From Bartonella elizabethae F9251 = ATCC 49927 (lineage in GTDB: Bacteria; Pseudomonadota; Alphaproteobacteria; Rhizobiales; Rhizobiaceae): DNA of 64,000 nt. The stretch lies in the NCBI RefSeq assembly GCF_000518165.1, contig NZ_JADB01000004.1, positions 62,001 through 126,000 of the forward strand, written 5' to 3'. Positions 29,491 through 39,744 of this stretch are shown here, one piece after another (the stretch's first letter is position 1; the number at the start of each line of letters is the position of its first letter). Both the position numbers and the translations under genes were made by a program. The notes below the pieces were generated by a model. It was not told the origin of the DNA, ran no database searches, and saw only the letters and a program-made list of their open reading frames with translations.

Positions 29491-31017
29491 ATGGGTAGAA
29501 GTATTGTGAGTAGAAATATATTTTTGAAGTCTTTTATCACAAGAGTTGTTTTTTGTGTGCTTTTGTTTTTATCAGGATCCATGCGTTTGTCTTGGAGCGC
29601 AGAGACAAATAAAGCGTTGCCTTCCGTTCCTGATTTAGCTTCTGAGCTTTTGGAGACGGTTGTGAATATTTCTACGGCACAGACTGTTGAAGGAACAGAA
29701 CAGGATGAAAATACTTCGATACCCGTTATTCCCAAAGATTCATTATTGGAGGAATATTTTAATGATTTTTTTACACCCAAAGAGGGGGAAAAAAATAGTC
29801 AATTTCAAAAGGTGCGTTCTTTGGGGTCTGGTTTTGTAATTGATGCCCAGAAAGGGATTATTGTTACGAATTATCATGTTATCGTTGATGCTGATGATAT
29901 TGAAGTGAATTTTACGGATGGTACAAAACTCAAGGCAAAGCTCCTTGGTAAGGATAGCAAAACAGATTTAGCGTTGCTTCAAGTGGATGCGGGACGTAAA
30001 AAATTAAAAGCTGTGCGTTTTGGTGATTCAGAAAAAGCGCGTATTGGTGACTGGGTTATGGCTATTGGTAATCCTTATGGTTTTGGTGGGAGTGTAACGG
30101 TTGGTATTATTTCTGCACGTAACCGTGATCTTAATGCTGGTCCTTATGATAATTTTATTCAAACAGATGCAGCGATTAATCGAGGCAATTCTGGTGGTCC
30201 GTTATTTGATAGAAATGGTGAAGTCATTGGCATTAATACAGCCATTGTTTCCCCTTCTGGAGGATCGATTGGTATTGGATTTGCTATACCATCGGATATG
30301 GCTCTGTCTGTGATTAATCAGTTGCGTGAGTTTGGAGAAATAAGGCGTGGTTGGTTGGCTATTCGTATTCAGCCGGTGACAGAGGATATTGCAAAAAGTC
30401 TAAAACTAAAAAATGCTGTAGGAGCTTTGGTGGCTGGTAAAGTAGAACAGACGGAAAAAAATAATGTCGATAATAGCCAGTTGCAAACAGGAGATGTTAT
30501 TCTTTCCTTTGGGAATTCCAAAATTAAGCATGCGCATGATTTACCCCGTTTAGTCGCGGAGAGTTCAGAAGGAAGAGTTGTGAATGTCACTATTTTTCGG
30601 AATGGGCAAGAAAAAACCGTAAAAGTTAAGCTTGGACGTTTGATTGAGACCGATGACAATGAAGATACAGAAGAAGAAGTCGATGATAAAAAAGGTAATG
30701 ATCTGCCCAAAAGTGTAACAATGCAATTGATGGGCATGACGTTATCTGAATTGACAGAGGATTTGCGTCATCGTTATTCAATTTCAGATAAACTTCGAGG
30801 ACTCGTGGTGACATCTGTTACACAAAATAGTGCTGCGGATAAAAAGCGTATTCGCGTTGGTGAAGTGATTGTTGATATCAACCAGAGTGCTATTACAACA
30901 ATTGATGAGGCTAAAAAACGTTTTCATAAATTACGTGAAGCTGGACGCAAAAATGTTCTATTCATCATAGCGCGTCCAGATGGAGAGTTGCGGTTCGTAA
31001 CGATCCCAATGGATTGA
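29491..31017 (+). CDS. degP: Periplasmic serine endoprotease DegP/HtrA
   Basis: Periplasmic protease and chaperone for misfolded envelope proteins. The 508-residue precursor has a signal peptide (about residues 1-36, ending SWSA). The trypsin-like domain carries triad residues His129 (TNYHVI), Asp159 (KTDLALLQ) and Ser234 (NRGNSGGPLF). Two PDZ domains follow, at about residues 300-385 and 415-505. An acidic spacer (DDNEDTEEEVDD) lies between the PDZ domains. The gene may share control with hflKC or have its own promoter in the 148-base gap. Confidence 0.95.
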   Translation: MGRSIVSRNIFLKSFITRVVFCVLLFLSGSMRLSWSAETNKALPSVPDLASELLETVVNISTAQTVEGTEQDENTSIPVIPKDSLLEEYFNDFFTPKEGEKNSQFQKVRSLGSGFVIDAQKGIIVTNYHVIVDADDIEVNFTDGTKLKAKLLGKDSKTDLALLQVDAGRKKLKAVRFGDSEKARIGDWVMAIGNPYGFGGSVTVGIISARNRDLNAGPYDNFIQTDAAINRGNSGGPLFDRNGEVIGINTAIVSPSGGSIGIGFAIPSDMALSVINQLREFGEIRRGWLAIRIQPVTEDIAKSLKLKNAVGALVAGKVEQTEKNNVDNSQLQTGDVILSFGNSKIKHAHDLPRLVAESSEGRVVNVTIFRNGQEKTVKVKLGRLIETDDNEDTEEEVDDKKGNDLPKSVTMQLMGMTLSELTEDLRHRYSISDKLRGLVVTSVTQNSAADKKRIRVGEVIVDINQSAITTIDEAKKRFHKLREAGRKNVLFIIARPDGELRFVTIPMD

Positions 31018-31952
31018 TGCCTTATAGGATTCATGTCTGGAGAATTCGTTTTTTTGTTTTTTATTATCCTTAATATATGGGTATTTAAGTAGCTCAACCT
31101 GATATCTATCTCGTATTTTTTAAAGCCTATTTCACGATGAAGAGTGTGGATTGTATGACATAAAGTTTATCAGACGGCTCCATTTGTGCACTAAATAAAA
31201 GTACAAGTTAGCAATCATATTTGCTGTCTTTCTTAAAGTGATTTTTATAATTTCTGTCGCGCAGGTAAATGGTATTGATATCGTTTCTGGTGAGAAAGGG
31301 AGCAAAATAAATCAATCTTATAGAGCTTGCAGGTAAATTTCAAAACGCTCAATTATTATTATAAATAATGTTTTATCTAGGAAGACTTTCAGCACTTTGT
31401 AATTATACTTATTGTACTGTAGAGAATGTTTTTTTCTCTTCAGGTTGAAAAAGTCATTCCATAGAAAAATGGTATTAGACTCAATAAGCTATCGATATAT
31501 TGACATCTTTCTTTGTGATGAATGAAAAAATAATGATATCAAAGAAAGTGTGAAGAAGAAAGCTGCTGGGGCTTTTATTTTTAAGCTAGAGCAGTATGCT
31601 GTTTTTATAGAAAAAATAAATCTGTTTGATTATAAAGAGTTAGCTTAGTGTTCTTTTCCATAAATGAGGATAAAAAGCTTATTTTTAATAGCCTAATGGA
31701 CAGAATGAATATGGCTATCGTTTGTTATATTGAAGTATGATCGCAAAAGATTCTTGCAAATTCCTATGATGTTATTATTAAGTCCATTTTTTCTGTTTTA
31801 TAATTTTCATAAGGGTTTTCTTTATCTGGAAGGAAAAGTCTTGTTCGTATTTTTATAAAGTTTTTACTTTATGATAATGGAAAAAAATACAGGGGCTTTG
31901 CAGGTGGTTATGCATGTGGCAATAAGTTTCTGATTGGTAGGAATTGCTCTTC
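31018..31952. other. Non-coding stretch between degP and miaA
   Basis: About 935 bases with no frame longer than chance and no RNA gene or terminator that I can support. In related Rhizobiales serB often lies near this point. I could not see recognisable SerB text, so either it was lost here or the site never held it. Confidence 0.5.
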
Positions 31953-32825
31953 ATGACACAGAGAACAATTACATTGATAGCAGGGCCCACGGCAAGTGGA
32001 AAATCAGAACTTGCTTTGCAAATGGCTCAAGAAAGAAATGCTCTCATTATTAACACTGATTCAATGCAGGTTTATGACATTTTAAATATTTTAACGGCAC
32101 GGCCGAGTGCGGCTGATACCGCGATTGTTCCCCATTATCTTTATGGTCATGTGAGTCCTCGTTTGAATTATTCTGTAGGACAATGGTTGTGTGATGTTGA
32201 GAAGCTATTGGTTACTTTTACATCGAGATCCATTATTTTTGTTGGTGGAACAGGACTTTATTTTCGTGCTCTTTTGGAGGGGATTTCGCAAATCCCTCGT
32301 GTTCCAGATGTTGTGCGGCAGAAATGGCGCTTGCTGCTTGATAAAGAGGGTGTTGCAAGTCTTTATCGCCAGTTGTTACAGATTGATGCTGTTGTTGCTG
32401 AAAAGATTTCTTCGCAAGATGGACAGCGTATTGTTCGTGCTTTGGAAGTTTATGAGGCAACCGGTGAGAAGCTCAGTTGGTGGCAGAAGCAAAAAACAAC
32501 ACCTCTCATTATGTCTCATTGTGCTGAAAAAATTCTTCTCATGCCACCTCGCCCTCTGCTTTATGAACGTATTCATAAACGCTTGGACTCTATGATTGAA
32601 AGAGGGGCTTTAGAAGAGGTGGTAGCCATAAAGAAACTTATGCTTTCCCCTTCGTTACCAGCGATGAAAGCAATTGGTATACCTGAATTTATGGCTTATT
32701 TGGATGGAGATAGAAGCTTTGAAAATGCTCTGGAAGCGGTGAAAACACAAACGAGGAGATACGCAAAAAGACAAATGACATGGTTTCGTCATCAATTTGA
32801 TAAAGAATGGATACTTACTTCTTGA
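31953..32825 (+). CDS. miaA: tRNA dimethylallyltransferase
   Basis: Adds the dimethylallyl group to A37 of tRNAs that read codons starting with U. The 290-residue protein has the P-loop GPTASGKSEL near residue 12, followed by NTDSMQVYDIL and FVGGTGLYFRALLEG. The C-terminal region KTQTRRYAKRQMTWFRHQ is characteristic. The frame opens at a TTG (31944), but the ATG at 31953 follows TAGGAA and begins the conserved text. Next downstream is ilvI, an old Rhizobiales neighbour. Confidence 0.94.
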   Translation: MTQRTITLIAGPTASGKSELALQMAQERNALIINTDSMQVYDILNILTARPSAADTAIVPHYLYGHVSPRLNYSVGQWLCDVEKLLVTFTSRSIIFVGGTGLYFRALLEGISQIPRVPDVVRQKWRLLLDKEGVASLYRQLLQIDAVVAEKISSQDGQRIVRALEVYEATGEKLSWWQKQKTTPLIMSHCAEKILLMPPRPLLYERIHKRLDSMIERGALEEVVAIKKLMLSPSLPAMKAIGIPEFMAYLDGDRSFENALEAVKTQTRRYAKRQMTWFRHQFDKEWILTS

Positions 32826-32979
32826 TGAAAAAACTGGAGCTTTAAGAAGAATTTTTTGAGAAAATATTAGTTTTTTATTGACGAATGGGTTCAATGGAAT
32901 TAGAAATTCTTCTATAGAGGGTTTTTTATATATTTTATGCGTTAGAATAATGGGGGAGATCATACAATATATGTTGTGT

Positions 32980-33040
32980 AGAGGGCTCCTTGAGAGTCTT
33001 TTTTTATGGGCTCCGTTAGGGGCTTTTTTATTGTCCTATC
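32980..33040 (+). promoter_or_regulatory. Possible leader attenuator of ilvI
   Basis: Two copies of GGGCTCC are present, each followed by T-rich runs. The second forms a GCTCC/GGGGC hairpin with one G-U pair and loop GTTA, then six T, just 30 bases before the ilvI start. An open frame across the region is rich in Leu and Ile, but it lacks a good start and runs through the hairpin. Attenuation is plausible for a branched-chain gene, but it is not demonstrated. Confidence 0.3.
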
Positions 33041-33059
33041 AAGTAGGTGAGTGGGAAAA

Positions 33060-34862
33060 ATGAGAAATGATCCAAGACAGCGAGAGAGTGTAGATGGAAA
33101 AGTAATGTCGGGGGCTGAAATAGTGGTTCAGGCTCTTATAGATCAAGGTGTTACACATATTTTTGGTTATCCTGGTGGGGCTGTTCTTCCTATTTTTGAC
33201 GTTCTTTATCACCAAGATACACTCCAGCATATTTTGGTGCGTCATGAACAAGCAGCGGGGCATGCCGCTGAAGGCTATGCACGCAGTACTGGAAAGGTCG
33301 GTGTTATGCTTGTGACTTCTGGTCCAGGGGCAACGAATGCTGTGACACCTTTGCAAGATGCTCTCATGGATTCTATCCCTCTTGTTTGTTTTTCTGGTCA
33401 AGTAGCGACAACGCTAATTGGAACAAATGCTTTTCAAGAGGCTGATACAGTTGGAATTACAAAGCCTTGTACGAAGGGTAATTGGTTGGTTAAAGATGTC
33501 AATGATCTTGCGGACATTATTCATGAAGCTTTTTCTCTTGCGCGTTCGGGACGCCCAGGACCGGTTTTGATTGATATTCCCAAGGATGTTCAATTTGCTT
33601 CAGGATTTTATAGGGCGCCTCAAGTTCAAGAGTCTTTGCATTCTTCTCTATCGTTGAAAGGGAATAATCGTGAGGCTATTGAAACTGCTGTTTCTCTTTT
33701 AGTTGAGGCAAAACGTCCTGTTATTTATTCTGGTGGTGGTGTTATTTCATCGGGAGGGGAGGCTATCCAGCTCTTGCGTAATTTGGTTCAATGGGGAGAT
33801 TTTCCCATTACTTCAACCTTAATGGGACTTGGTGCTTATCCTGCTTCTGGAAAAAATTGGCTCGGAATGCTGGGAATGCATGGAACCTATGAGGCTAATA
33901 TGGCCATGCATGATTGTGATGTCATGTTGGCTGTTGGCGCTCGGTTTGATGATCGTATCACAGGACGCCTTGATGCATTTGCACCTCATGCACGTATTAT
34001 TCATATTGATATTGATCCTTCTGCAATTAATAAAATCGTCAAAGCAGAAGTTCCACTTATTGGCGATGTGGGGCATGTTTTGGCAGATATAATGCAACAT
34101 TTGCATGAGCAGAAATCAAAGTTTGATCAAGAAAGTCGAAAAATATGGTGGACGCAAATTAATCGCTGGAGAGCTCGTAATTCATTGGCATATATGGAAA
34201 AAAAAGATGTTATCATGCCCCAATATGCTCTTGAACGGCTTTATGCACTGACCAAAGATGCTCGTGCTTATATTACAACGGATGTTGGACAGCATCAGAT
34301 GTGGGCAGCGCAATATTATCACTTTGATGAACCAAAACATTGGATGACTTCTGGTGGTCTTGGAACGATGGGGTATGGTCTTCCTGCGGCGATTGGTGTG
34401 CAAATAGCCCATCCTGATGCGCTTGTTGTTTGTATTTCTGGTGATGCTTCCATTCAGATGAATATTCAAGAGCTTGCAACAGCCATTCAACATGACACAC
34501 CCGTGAAAATTTTTATTTTAAATAATCAATATATGGGAATGGTTCGTCAGTGGCAGCAATTACTGCATGGTAATCGTCTTTCTCACTCTTATACGGAATC
34601 GATGCCTGACTTTGTGAAATTGGCACAAGCTTATGGAGCGGTGGGAATTTATTGTTCAAAACCCGATGAACTTGATGATAAAATTCAGCAAATGATTGAC
34701 AGTGATAAGCCTGTTCTTTTTGATTGTCGTGTTTATCATTTAGAAAATTGTTTTCCCATGATCCCATCGGGATGTGCCCATAATGAGATGTTATTACCTG
34801 ATGAAGCAAGCGAGGAAACTGTTGCAAATGCTGTTTCTTCTGCGGGGAAAATTCTTGTATAA
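33060..34862 (+). CDS. ilvI: Acetolactate synthase, large catalytic subunit
   Basis: Thiamine diphosphate enzyme for the first shared step of valine, leucine and isoleucine synthesis. The 600-residue protein has the catalytic Glu region [14 protein letters not shown] and FAD/central-domain text. The ThDP-binding GDASIQMN...[12 protein letters not shown] is also present. I start at the ATG at 33060 with GGTGA upstream; a GTG at 33051 is the alternative. No regulatory-subunit gene (ilvH) follows, although in relatives it normally does; the next plus-strand gene is 3.7 kb away. The enzyme may work with a subunit encoded elsewhere or without one. Confidence 0.94.
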   Translation: MRNDPRQRESVDGKVMSGAEIVVQALIDQGVTHIFGYPGGAVLPIFDVLYHQDTLQHILVRHEQAAGHAAEGYARSTGKVGVMLVTSGPGATNAVTPLQDALMDSIPLVCFSGQVATTLIGTNAFQEADTVGITKPCTKGNWLVKDVNDLADIIHEAFSLARSGRPGPVLIDIPKDVQFASGFYRAPQVQESLHSSLSLKGNNREAIETAVSLLVEAKRPVIYSGGGVISSGGEAIQLLRNLVQWGDFPITSTLMGLGAYPASGKNWLGMLGMHGTYEANMAMHDCDVMLAVGARFDDRITGRLDAFAPHARIIHIDIDPSAINKIVKAEVPLIGDVGHVLADIMQHLHEQKSKFDQESRKIWWTQINRWRARNSLAYMEKKDVIMPQYALERLYALTKDARAYITTDVGQHQMWAAQYYHFDEPKHWMTSGGLGTMGYGLPAAIGVQIAHPDALVVCISGDASIQMNIQELATAIQHDTPVKIFILNNQYMGMVRQWQQLLHGNRLSHSYTESMPDFVKLAQAYGAVGIYCSKPDELDDKIQQMIDSDKPVLFDCRVYHLENCFPMIPSGCAHNEMLLPDEASEETVANAVSSAGKILV

Positions 34863-34898
34863 AATGAATATGTTCGCAAAATGGTGAAGGATGGTGAT

Positions 34899-34922
34899 GA
34901 TGAAGTCTTTGGAGGCTTCATC
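34899..34922 (+). terminator. Probable terminator after ilvI
   Basis: Stem GATGAAGTCT/AGGCTTCATC with loop TTGG and one G-T pair, followed by a T-rich but interrupted run. It is 37 bases after the ilvI stop, consistent with ilvI being transcribed alone. Confidence 0.6.
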
Positions 34923-35086
34923 TCTGTCTCTTCTTTGTGTATTATCCTTAGAGCTCATTTTATGATTTTTATTCTTTGTTTAAAGACATAGGGCTTTATT
35001 TAAAGATACGGGGTATATTATTATTTGTACACGCTGTTTTTTTTTAAATTCATACGTTCACATTAATAGCTATTTCGTTGCATCTT

Positions 35087-35218
35087 TTAGATAATAGATT
35101 TTTTTAACTCAACCGAGTATTCAATACCACCGTATGGACCATAAATAGCATGGTCTAAAGCTTCCCAAAGTTTGTTTCTTTCGCCATTGCTCAACTCAAA
35201 AGTATTTTCATTTATCAT
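35087..35218 (-). CDS. Small protein of 43 residues, unknown function
   Basis: Short frame after the MFS transporter gene on the same strand, starting ATG at 35218 and ending TAA at 35087. It has a strong ribosome-binding site (GGAGAG) eight bases before the ATG and begins 27 bases after the transporter stop. The protein text (NGERNKLWEALDHAIYG) looks natural, acidic and helical, without a membrane segment. I do not recognise it. It may be a real small protein of the transporter operon or the surviving N-terminus of a lost enzyme gene. Confidence 0.45.
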   Translation of the reverse strand: MINENTFELSNGERNKLWEALDHAIYGPYGGIEYSVELKKSII

Positions 35219-35245
35219 TATAATTTTCTCTCCAATTATATTTGC

Positions 35246-36454
35246 CTACTTTTTTATTAAGAAAAGTGAAAAAACAATCATTAAAATTAAAATCAGCCAT
35301 GTTAGTAAATAAGTGTCTGTAAAATCTTGGATTAATCCAAATAATGGTGGAGCAGTAATAATTGCGATTTGGTTGACAGACATTGCTAAACCCAGAGAAA
35401 AGCCAATGCTTTCTTTTGGCGAAGAGTCTACAATATAAGCAACCCAAGGGCCATACCATCCCATTCCAAAAAAACCTAACCAAGCAGATAAAAGCGTTAA
35501 ATAAATTATGGATCCATGAATGCTCAAAATTAATATTAATAATCCAAAAACGACTGCAATCATGCAAAACAAGACTGGAAAAAATCGTCCTTTTCTACAA
35601 TGATCACTCCACGCTGCTAAGATAATTCTTCCTAAGGCACCAGAAGCTTGTGATACAAAAAACAAATAAGCACTTTTATCTAAAGACAGGTGATAGATTC
35701 TATGAAAATAAATCGTTATAAAAATGGTTAAAACATATTGAACTATCGTAAGTGAAACGCCTGAAAAAATAATATTCTTCATATGCGGCGCAGCCAACAT
35801 TGCAAGACGAGACCTTACATTTGTATAGAATGAAACTCTTCCCCTTTTTTCTGGAACGATAGCGATAACTTTTGCTCGTGAGTGATAAAAAATAATAAAT
35901 ATACATCCACCTAAAAAAGAAACGATGGCACCAACCAAAAACGCACCTTGTATACCATAGATACGTGCACTCGCAGGAAGAACTATCCCAGCCAAAGCTC
36001 CACCTAATGGTAGTCCCGCCTGTCTTATTCCCATTGCAAATCCGCGCTGGGATTGTGGAAACCATGAAGAAACAGATTTAGCACCACCGGGTTGAACAGA
36101 ACTATAAAATCCCCCGACAATGAGCAAACAAACCAAAAGGGAAATATAGTTATCTGCGATTGCTCCCAACAAAAGTGTGACAGAAACACCGACCGCGCCA
36201 ACGCCAACAATATAGCGCTCGTTAAACTTGTCTAGTAATTCGCCAGCTACAAGTAATCCAATAATAGGGAGGAACTGCGCAGCTGAAGACAGCAAACCTA
36301 TCTGAGAGTCACTGAGCGAAAAATCCTTCTTAAAAAATTCAGCTAAAGGACCAATCCCTTGAACAAAGAAGCAGGCTGATGTTTGGGCGATCGTGGCAAC
36401 AAGTAATATAATCCATCGATAATAATTTTTTTCTATAAATTTATTATTGCCCAC
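35246..36454 (-). CDS. MFS transporter
   Basis: Inner-membrane carrier of 402 residues with about 12 hydrophobic segments. The first-half motif is LLDKFNERY and the family-like text SSVQPGGAKSVSSWFPQSQRGFAMGIRQAG resembles anion/organic-acid carriers of the MFS. The substrate is not readable. It begins with GTG at 36454, decided by a strong GGAGGGAGGAC ribosome-binding site six bases upstream. It is not one of the MHS paralogues earlier in the window. It lies downstream of the broken 2-hydroxyacid dehydrogenase on the same strand, which suggests a former uptake-and-use unit for a hydroxy- or keto-acid. Confidence 0.82.
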   Translation of the reverse strand: MGNNKFIEKNYYRWIILLVATIAQTSACFFVQGIGPLAEFFKKDFSLSDSQIGLLSSAAQFLPIIGLLVAGELLDKFNERYIVGVGAVGVSVTLLLGAIADNYISLLVCLLIVGGFYSSVQPGGAKSVSSWFPQSQRGFAMGIRQAGLPLGGALAGIVLPASARIYGIQGAFLVGAIVSFLGGCIFIIFYHSRAKVIAIVPEKRGRVSFYTNVRSRLAMLAAPHMKNIIFSGVSLTIVQYVLTIFITIYFHRIYHLSLDKSAYLFFVSQASGALGRIILAAWSDHCRKGRFFPVLFCMIAVVFGLLILILSIHGSIIYLTLLSAWLGFFGMGWYGPWVAYIVDSSPKESIGFSLGLAMSVNQIAIITAPPLFGLIQDFTDTYLLTWLILILMIVFSLFLIKK

Positions 36455-36685
36455 TATGTCCTCCCTCCAATTAAAGAGTAATCCAATAAAATTGCCTTTT
36501 TAAATAATGATTGCAACAATAAATTAGTATTTTATGCTGATTACATAAAAATCTATCAATACGATTGGTATTCATATGAAAGCTAAGAAATACGCTTAAT
36601 TCAAGGAAATAACCTATGATGTGTCGTGCAAATTTGATATGCTAGCGATAAAGAATAAATTTTATAAACATTGACTCAGCCGGCA

Positions 36686-37602
36686 TTAAGCGCTCTTCAT
36701 AAAAGACGTTATATTTTGACAAGCTTTTTCAATATAACTCTCAAAACTTTCTTTAGTCACATAGCCCAGATGCGGTGTGCACAGAACTCTGTCTGATTGC
36801 AATAATTTGCTCTCATATACTGGCTCGCTGTCATAAACATCCAGTGCAAAGTAAGTTGAATTTTCCAAAGTTAGTATTTTTTCTATTGCCCCTTTTTCAA
36901 CCAAAGCTGAACGCGCTGTGTTGACAAAAATAGCATGAGGCTTCATACTTAATAGATCATCTAGTTTAATGATTTCTCTGGTTTTATCGCTTAAACGCAA
37001 ATGTAGAGATATAATGTCAGGACGTGTAAAAAACTCATCTTTTGAATGCGTAAAATGATAACCTAAATTTTTTGCTTCTTGCGTTGAGCGCTCGCTCCCA
37101 TAAACCAAAATGGACATGCCAAAAGCTTGAGCATATTGAGCAACCATTTTGCCAATACGCCCAAACCCGAATATTCCAAGAGTAGCCCCTTTCATTTGGT
37201 TGCCAAATGTTGTTTGCCATCGTCCTTTTTTCATATCAGACACAGATTGACAGAGTTTTCTACGCGCAGACATCATTAAGAGCTAGGCCAAATTCAGCAA
37301 CAGAAGTTGGATTGCCACATCGTCTAAGATTTCAATTCCGAACTCTCTACAAGCTTCTATATCAATATGTGAACCTATAGGACCTGTTTGGCAGATTAAT
37401 TTTAAATTTGGCAGTTTTAGGAGAAGATTTCTATCAACAATAGTCCGCTCTCTGATTAAGATAAGAATGTCTATTTCTCTGAGCTTATCTTCTACATTAC
37501 ATTCTTTAGCTAAATTATTTATAACAAGTACTTCATTAATTTTGTAATAGGCTGTAATGTTAGGGTGGCTTTTTGATAGTCGTCTGGAATCAATATTTTC
37601 AA
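36686..37602 (-). pseudogene. D-2-hydroxyacid dehydrogenase, frameshifted
   Basis: The intact-looking C-terminal 196 residues contain the NAD-binding motif GIFGFGRIGKMVAQYA and catalytic-region text DVYDSEPV and TPHLGYVT. The N-terminal half is present but in other frames. TTG at 37602 (GGGAGG upstream) opens KILIPDDYQKATLT, then NEVLVINNLAKE continues in a second frame. NPTSVAEFGLAL lies in a third frame, and the text returns to the second at SARRKL. At least three single-base shifts therefore separate the pieces. The whole would be about 305 residues, a normal size. The protein would oxidise or reduce a 2-hydroxy/2-keto acid, but it can hardly be made now. Confidence 0.85.
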
Positions 37603-37680
37603 TTTAAACCTCCCGTTTCATTCATTAATATTTGAGCTTATTATTTCTAGCAATCAGAATAGCATTAATCAGTTAGTTTT

Positions 37681-37950
37681 TATAAACTTTAAAACATTGT
37701 GACAAAAAAGTTTGACTGAGTAGATGGAGAATTACACTTTTCTCATATTTTAGAGGACGAATCTGAAGTGCTAGGCTGGACTGAAACCATGTCCCAGTTT
37801 TCTTATAATAGACTACCAAGACGGCCATCTTTACGAACCAGATTTTATTGTCGAAACAGGAAAAGCTACATATATTTGTGCGAGATAAAGCGTGCTTCAT
37901 ATAAGCGTGATGTTTCTCTTTATTCATTGAGATATAACTTATTTGTAGCA
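37681..37950 (+). pseudogene. Remnant of a type III restriction-like protein with PD-(D/E)XK nuclease motif
   Basis: Short homologous-looking text is spread over two plus-strand frames. One frame gives ILEDESEVLGW (around 37753-37785). The next gives LKPCPSFLIIDYQDGHLYEP continuing DFIVETGKATYIC (37781-37879), and the first frame resumes CEIKRAS (37879-37899). Joined, this gives P-D-F..(10-14)..E-x-K, the catalytic core of PD-(D/E)XK nucleases, in the setting seen at the C-terminus of type III restriction (Res) subunits. In-frame stops and shifts show it is dead. The helicase part is absent from the window. The assignment is inference from motif spacing. Confidence 0.55.
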
Positions 37951-38538
37951 TGAAGAGTAAAATTTATTAAAATCATGATAAGAGGGAGATAGGAACTTTA
38001 TAGGTATATCTTCATGGGATTAAGGAGTTTTGATGAGAGCTCTTTCTATTTCTGCCAAAAGGTTTTTGATATATTTAATTATTATTTCGTAATAATGGAT
38101 GTACTTTATTTTATGTGTCAGAAAGCTGATTGATTGTATAAAATGGTATTCATAAAATTACATACTTCTTATCCTGTTACGGACATTTTTTCTCGCGAGG
38201 GTGTTACACTTGCAATGCTCTTTTTCTCATTCTAAACTTTGGTTAGAAAAAGCATCTATAGGTGTTATAGTAAATTTAAGATATGCATATTCCATTGTTG
38301 GTGTTACTGTTGTAAAAAATGACATTTTATTGGATAAGTATAAGGTGTTACATTGAGGATCGATGTATAGGTAAAATTTAAAATGTTACCAGATCTTGAA
38401 AAAGCAATGGGTAAATAATTGATAATTATGCTACGAAAGTTATTCAATAGCCTGTGTATGAGAAATTCTTAATGACAGTTTTTTTGGTCATGTTTTTTAA
38501 TGCTTGCTCTTTTTATGCGAATCTTATTTTGATAAATC
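37951..38538. other. Non-coding stretch upstream of RecD-like helicase gene
   Basis: About 590 bases without a supported gene. It may contain more of the decayed material noted at 37681-37950, but I see no readable protein text here. Confidence 0.5.
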
Positions 38539-39660
38539 ATGCAATTTTCGTCGGAACAGAATAATGCATTGAAGGCTGTTGCCGCGTGGTTGAGGGAAGG
38601 GCATTCTCCTCTTTTTCGCCTTTTTGGCTATGCGGGAACGGGTAAGACGACACTCGCACGCTATTTTGCAGAGACAGTTGATGGTTCTGTCCAGTTTGCT
38701 GCTTTTACGGGCAAGGCAGCGCAGGTTTTGCGTTCTAAAGGTGCAAGCAATGCTTGTACAATTCATTCATTGATTTATTGTCCACGTGGAGAAGAGGAAG
38801 TTTCCGATGAAATTACGGGGAAAAAGTCTATTGCTCCAACATTTACATTAAATCGAAGAAGTGCTGCTGCACAAGCTAAACTCATTATTGTTGATGAATG
38901 CTCGATGGTCGATGAACAATTGGCCCGTGATTTAATGAGTTTTCGGACGCCAATTCTTGTTCTTGGTGATCCAGGCCAATTGCCTCCTATTTCAGGTGGA
39001 GGCTTTTTTTCCAATGGAGAACCAGATTTTCTTCTCTCAGAAATTCATCGGCAAGCGAGAGATAATCCGATTATCCGGCTTGCTATGGATGTGCGTGAAG
39101 GACGCGATATTGCTTATGGTGATTATGGAGAAGCGCGCGTTGTGACACGTAAAGAGGTTAATCAACAATTGGTTTTGGATGCGGATCAGGTCTTGGTCGG
39201 AATTAATCGTACACGTCACCTTTATAATCAGCGTTTGCGTATGTTAAAGGGATTTACAGCAGATTATCCGCAAGCGGGAGATAAGCTTGTGTGTTTGCGA
39301 AATGATCCTGCTAAAGGTTTATTAAATGGCTCTTTATGGAAGGTGATGACTTCACAGAAAGAGACGGTTAAACCAAGTATTAATCTTCTGGTAAAACCAG
39401 AAGAAAGTGAGCGTGGGGTAACAAAAATTAAACTTTTAAAAGCAGCTTTTGAAAATCCTGATCAGGAAATTTCGTGGGCATTAAAAAAGCGATATGATGA
39501 TTTTGATTATGGGTATGCTTTGACGGTTCATAAAGCGCAAGGTTCTCAATGGAACAATGTCGTTTTGTTTGATGAAAGTTTCGCCTTTCGTGATATGTAT
39601 GCACGCTGGCTTTATACGGGAATTACCCGCGCAGCAGAGCGTTTAACGATTGTCCGATAG
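38539..39660 (+). CDS. RecD-like ATP-dependent DNA helicase (SF1)
   Basis: SF1B-type helicase of 373 residues, similar to the helicase part of RecD2/AAA_30 proteins. Walker A is FGYAGTGKTTLARYF near residue 32, Walker B IIVDECSMVDEQLA near 118 and motif III LGDPGQLPPIS. The C-terminal UvrD-like motif is YALTVHKAQGSQWNNV with YTGITRAAERLTIV. It lacks the long N-terminal region of RecD2 and any RecB/RecC partner here, so it is likely a stand-alone helicase in DNA repair. The start codon lacks a strong ribosome-binding site but begins the conserved text. Confidence 0.85.
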   Translation: MQFSSEQNNALKAVAAWLREGHSPLFRLFGYAGTGKTTLARYFAETVDGSVQFAAFTGKAAQVLRSKGASNACTIHSLIYCPRGEEEVSDEITGKKSIAPTFTLNRRSAAAQAKLIIVDECSMVDEQLARDLMSFRTPILVLGDPGQLPPISGGGFFSNGEPDFLLSEIHRQARDNPIIRLAMDVREGRDIAYGDYGEARVVTRKEVNQQLVLDADQVLVGINRTRHLYNQRLRMLKGFTADYPQAGDKLVCLRNDPAKGLLNGSLWKVMTSQKETVKPSINLLVKPEESERGVTKIKLLKAAFENPDQEISWALKKRYDDFDYGYALTVHKAQGSQWNNVVLFDESFAFRDMYARWLYTGITRAAERLTIVR

Positions 39661-39744
39661 AAAAAATATGTGTATCATCTAAGTTTCAGATGGAAAATAT
39701 CTTTTTTCTATCTTGTTACACACTATAGAAAAATGGAAATGGGC

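Noticed and set aside
32878-33063. 61-codon frame before ilvI as a leader peptide
   Set aside because: It starts with TTG without a ribosome-binding site and runs through the putative terminator hairpin into the ilvI start, unlike a true leader peptide.
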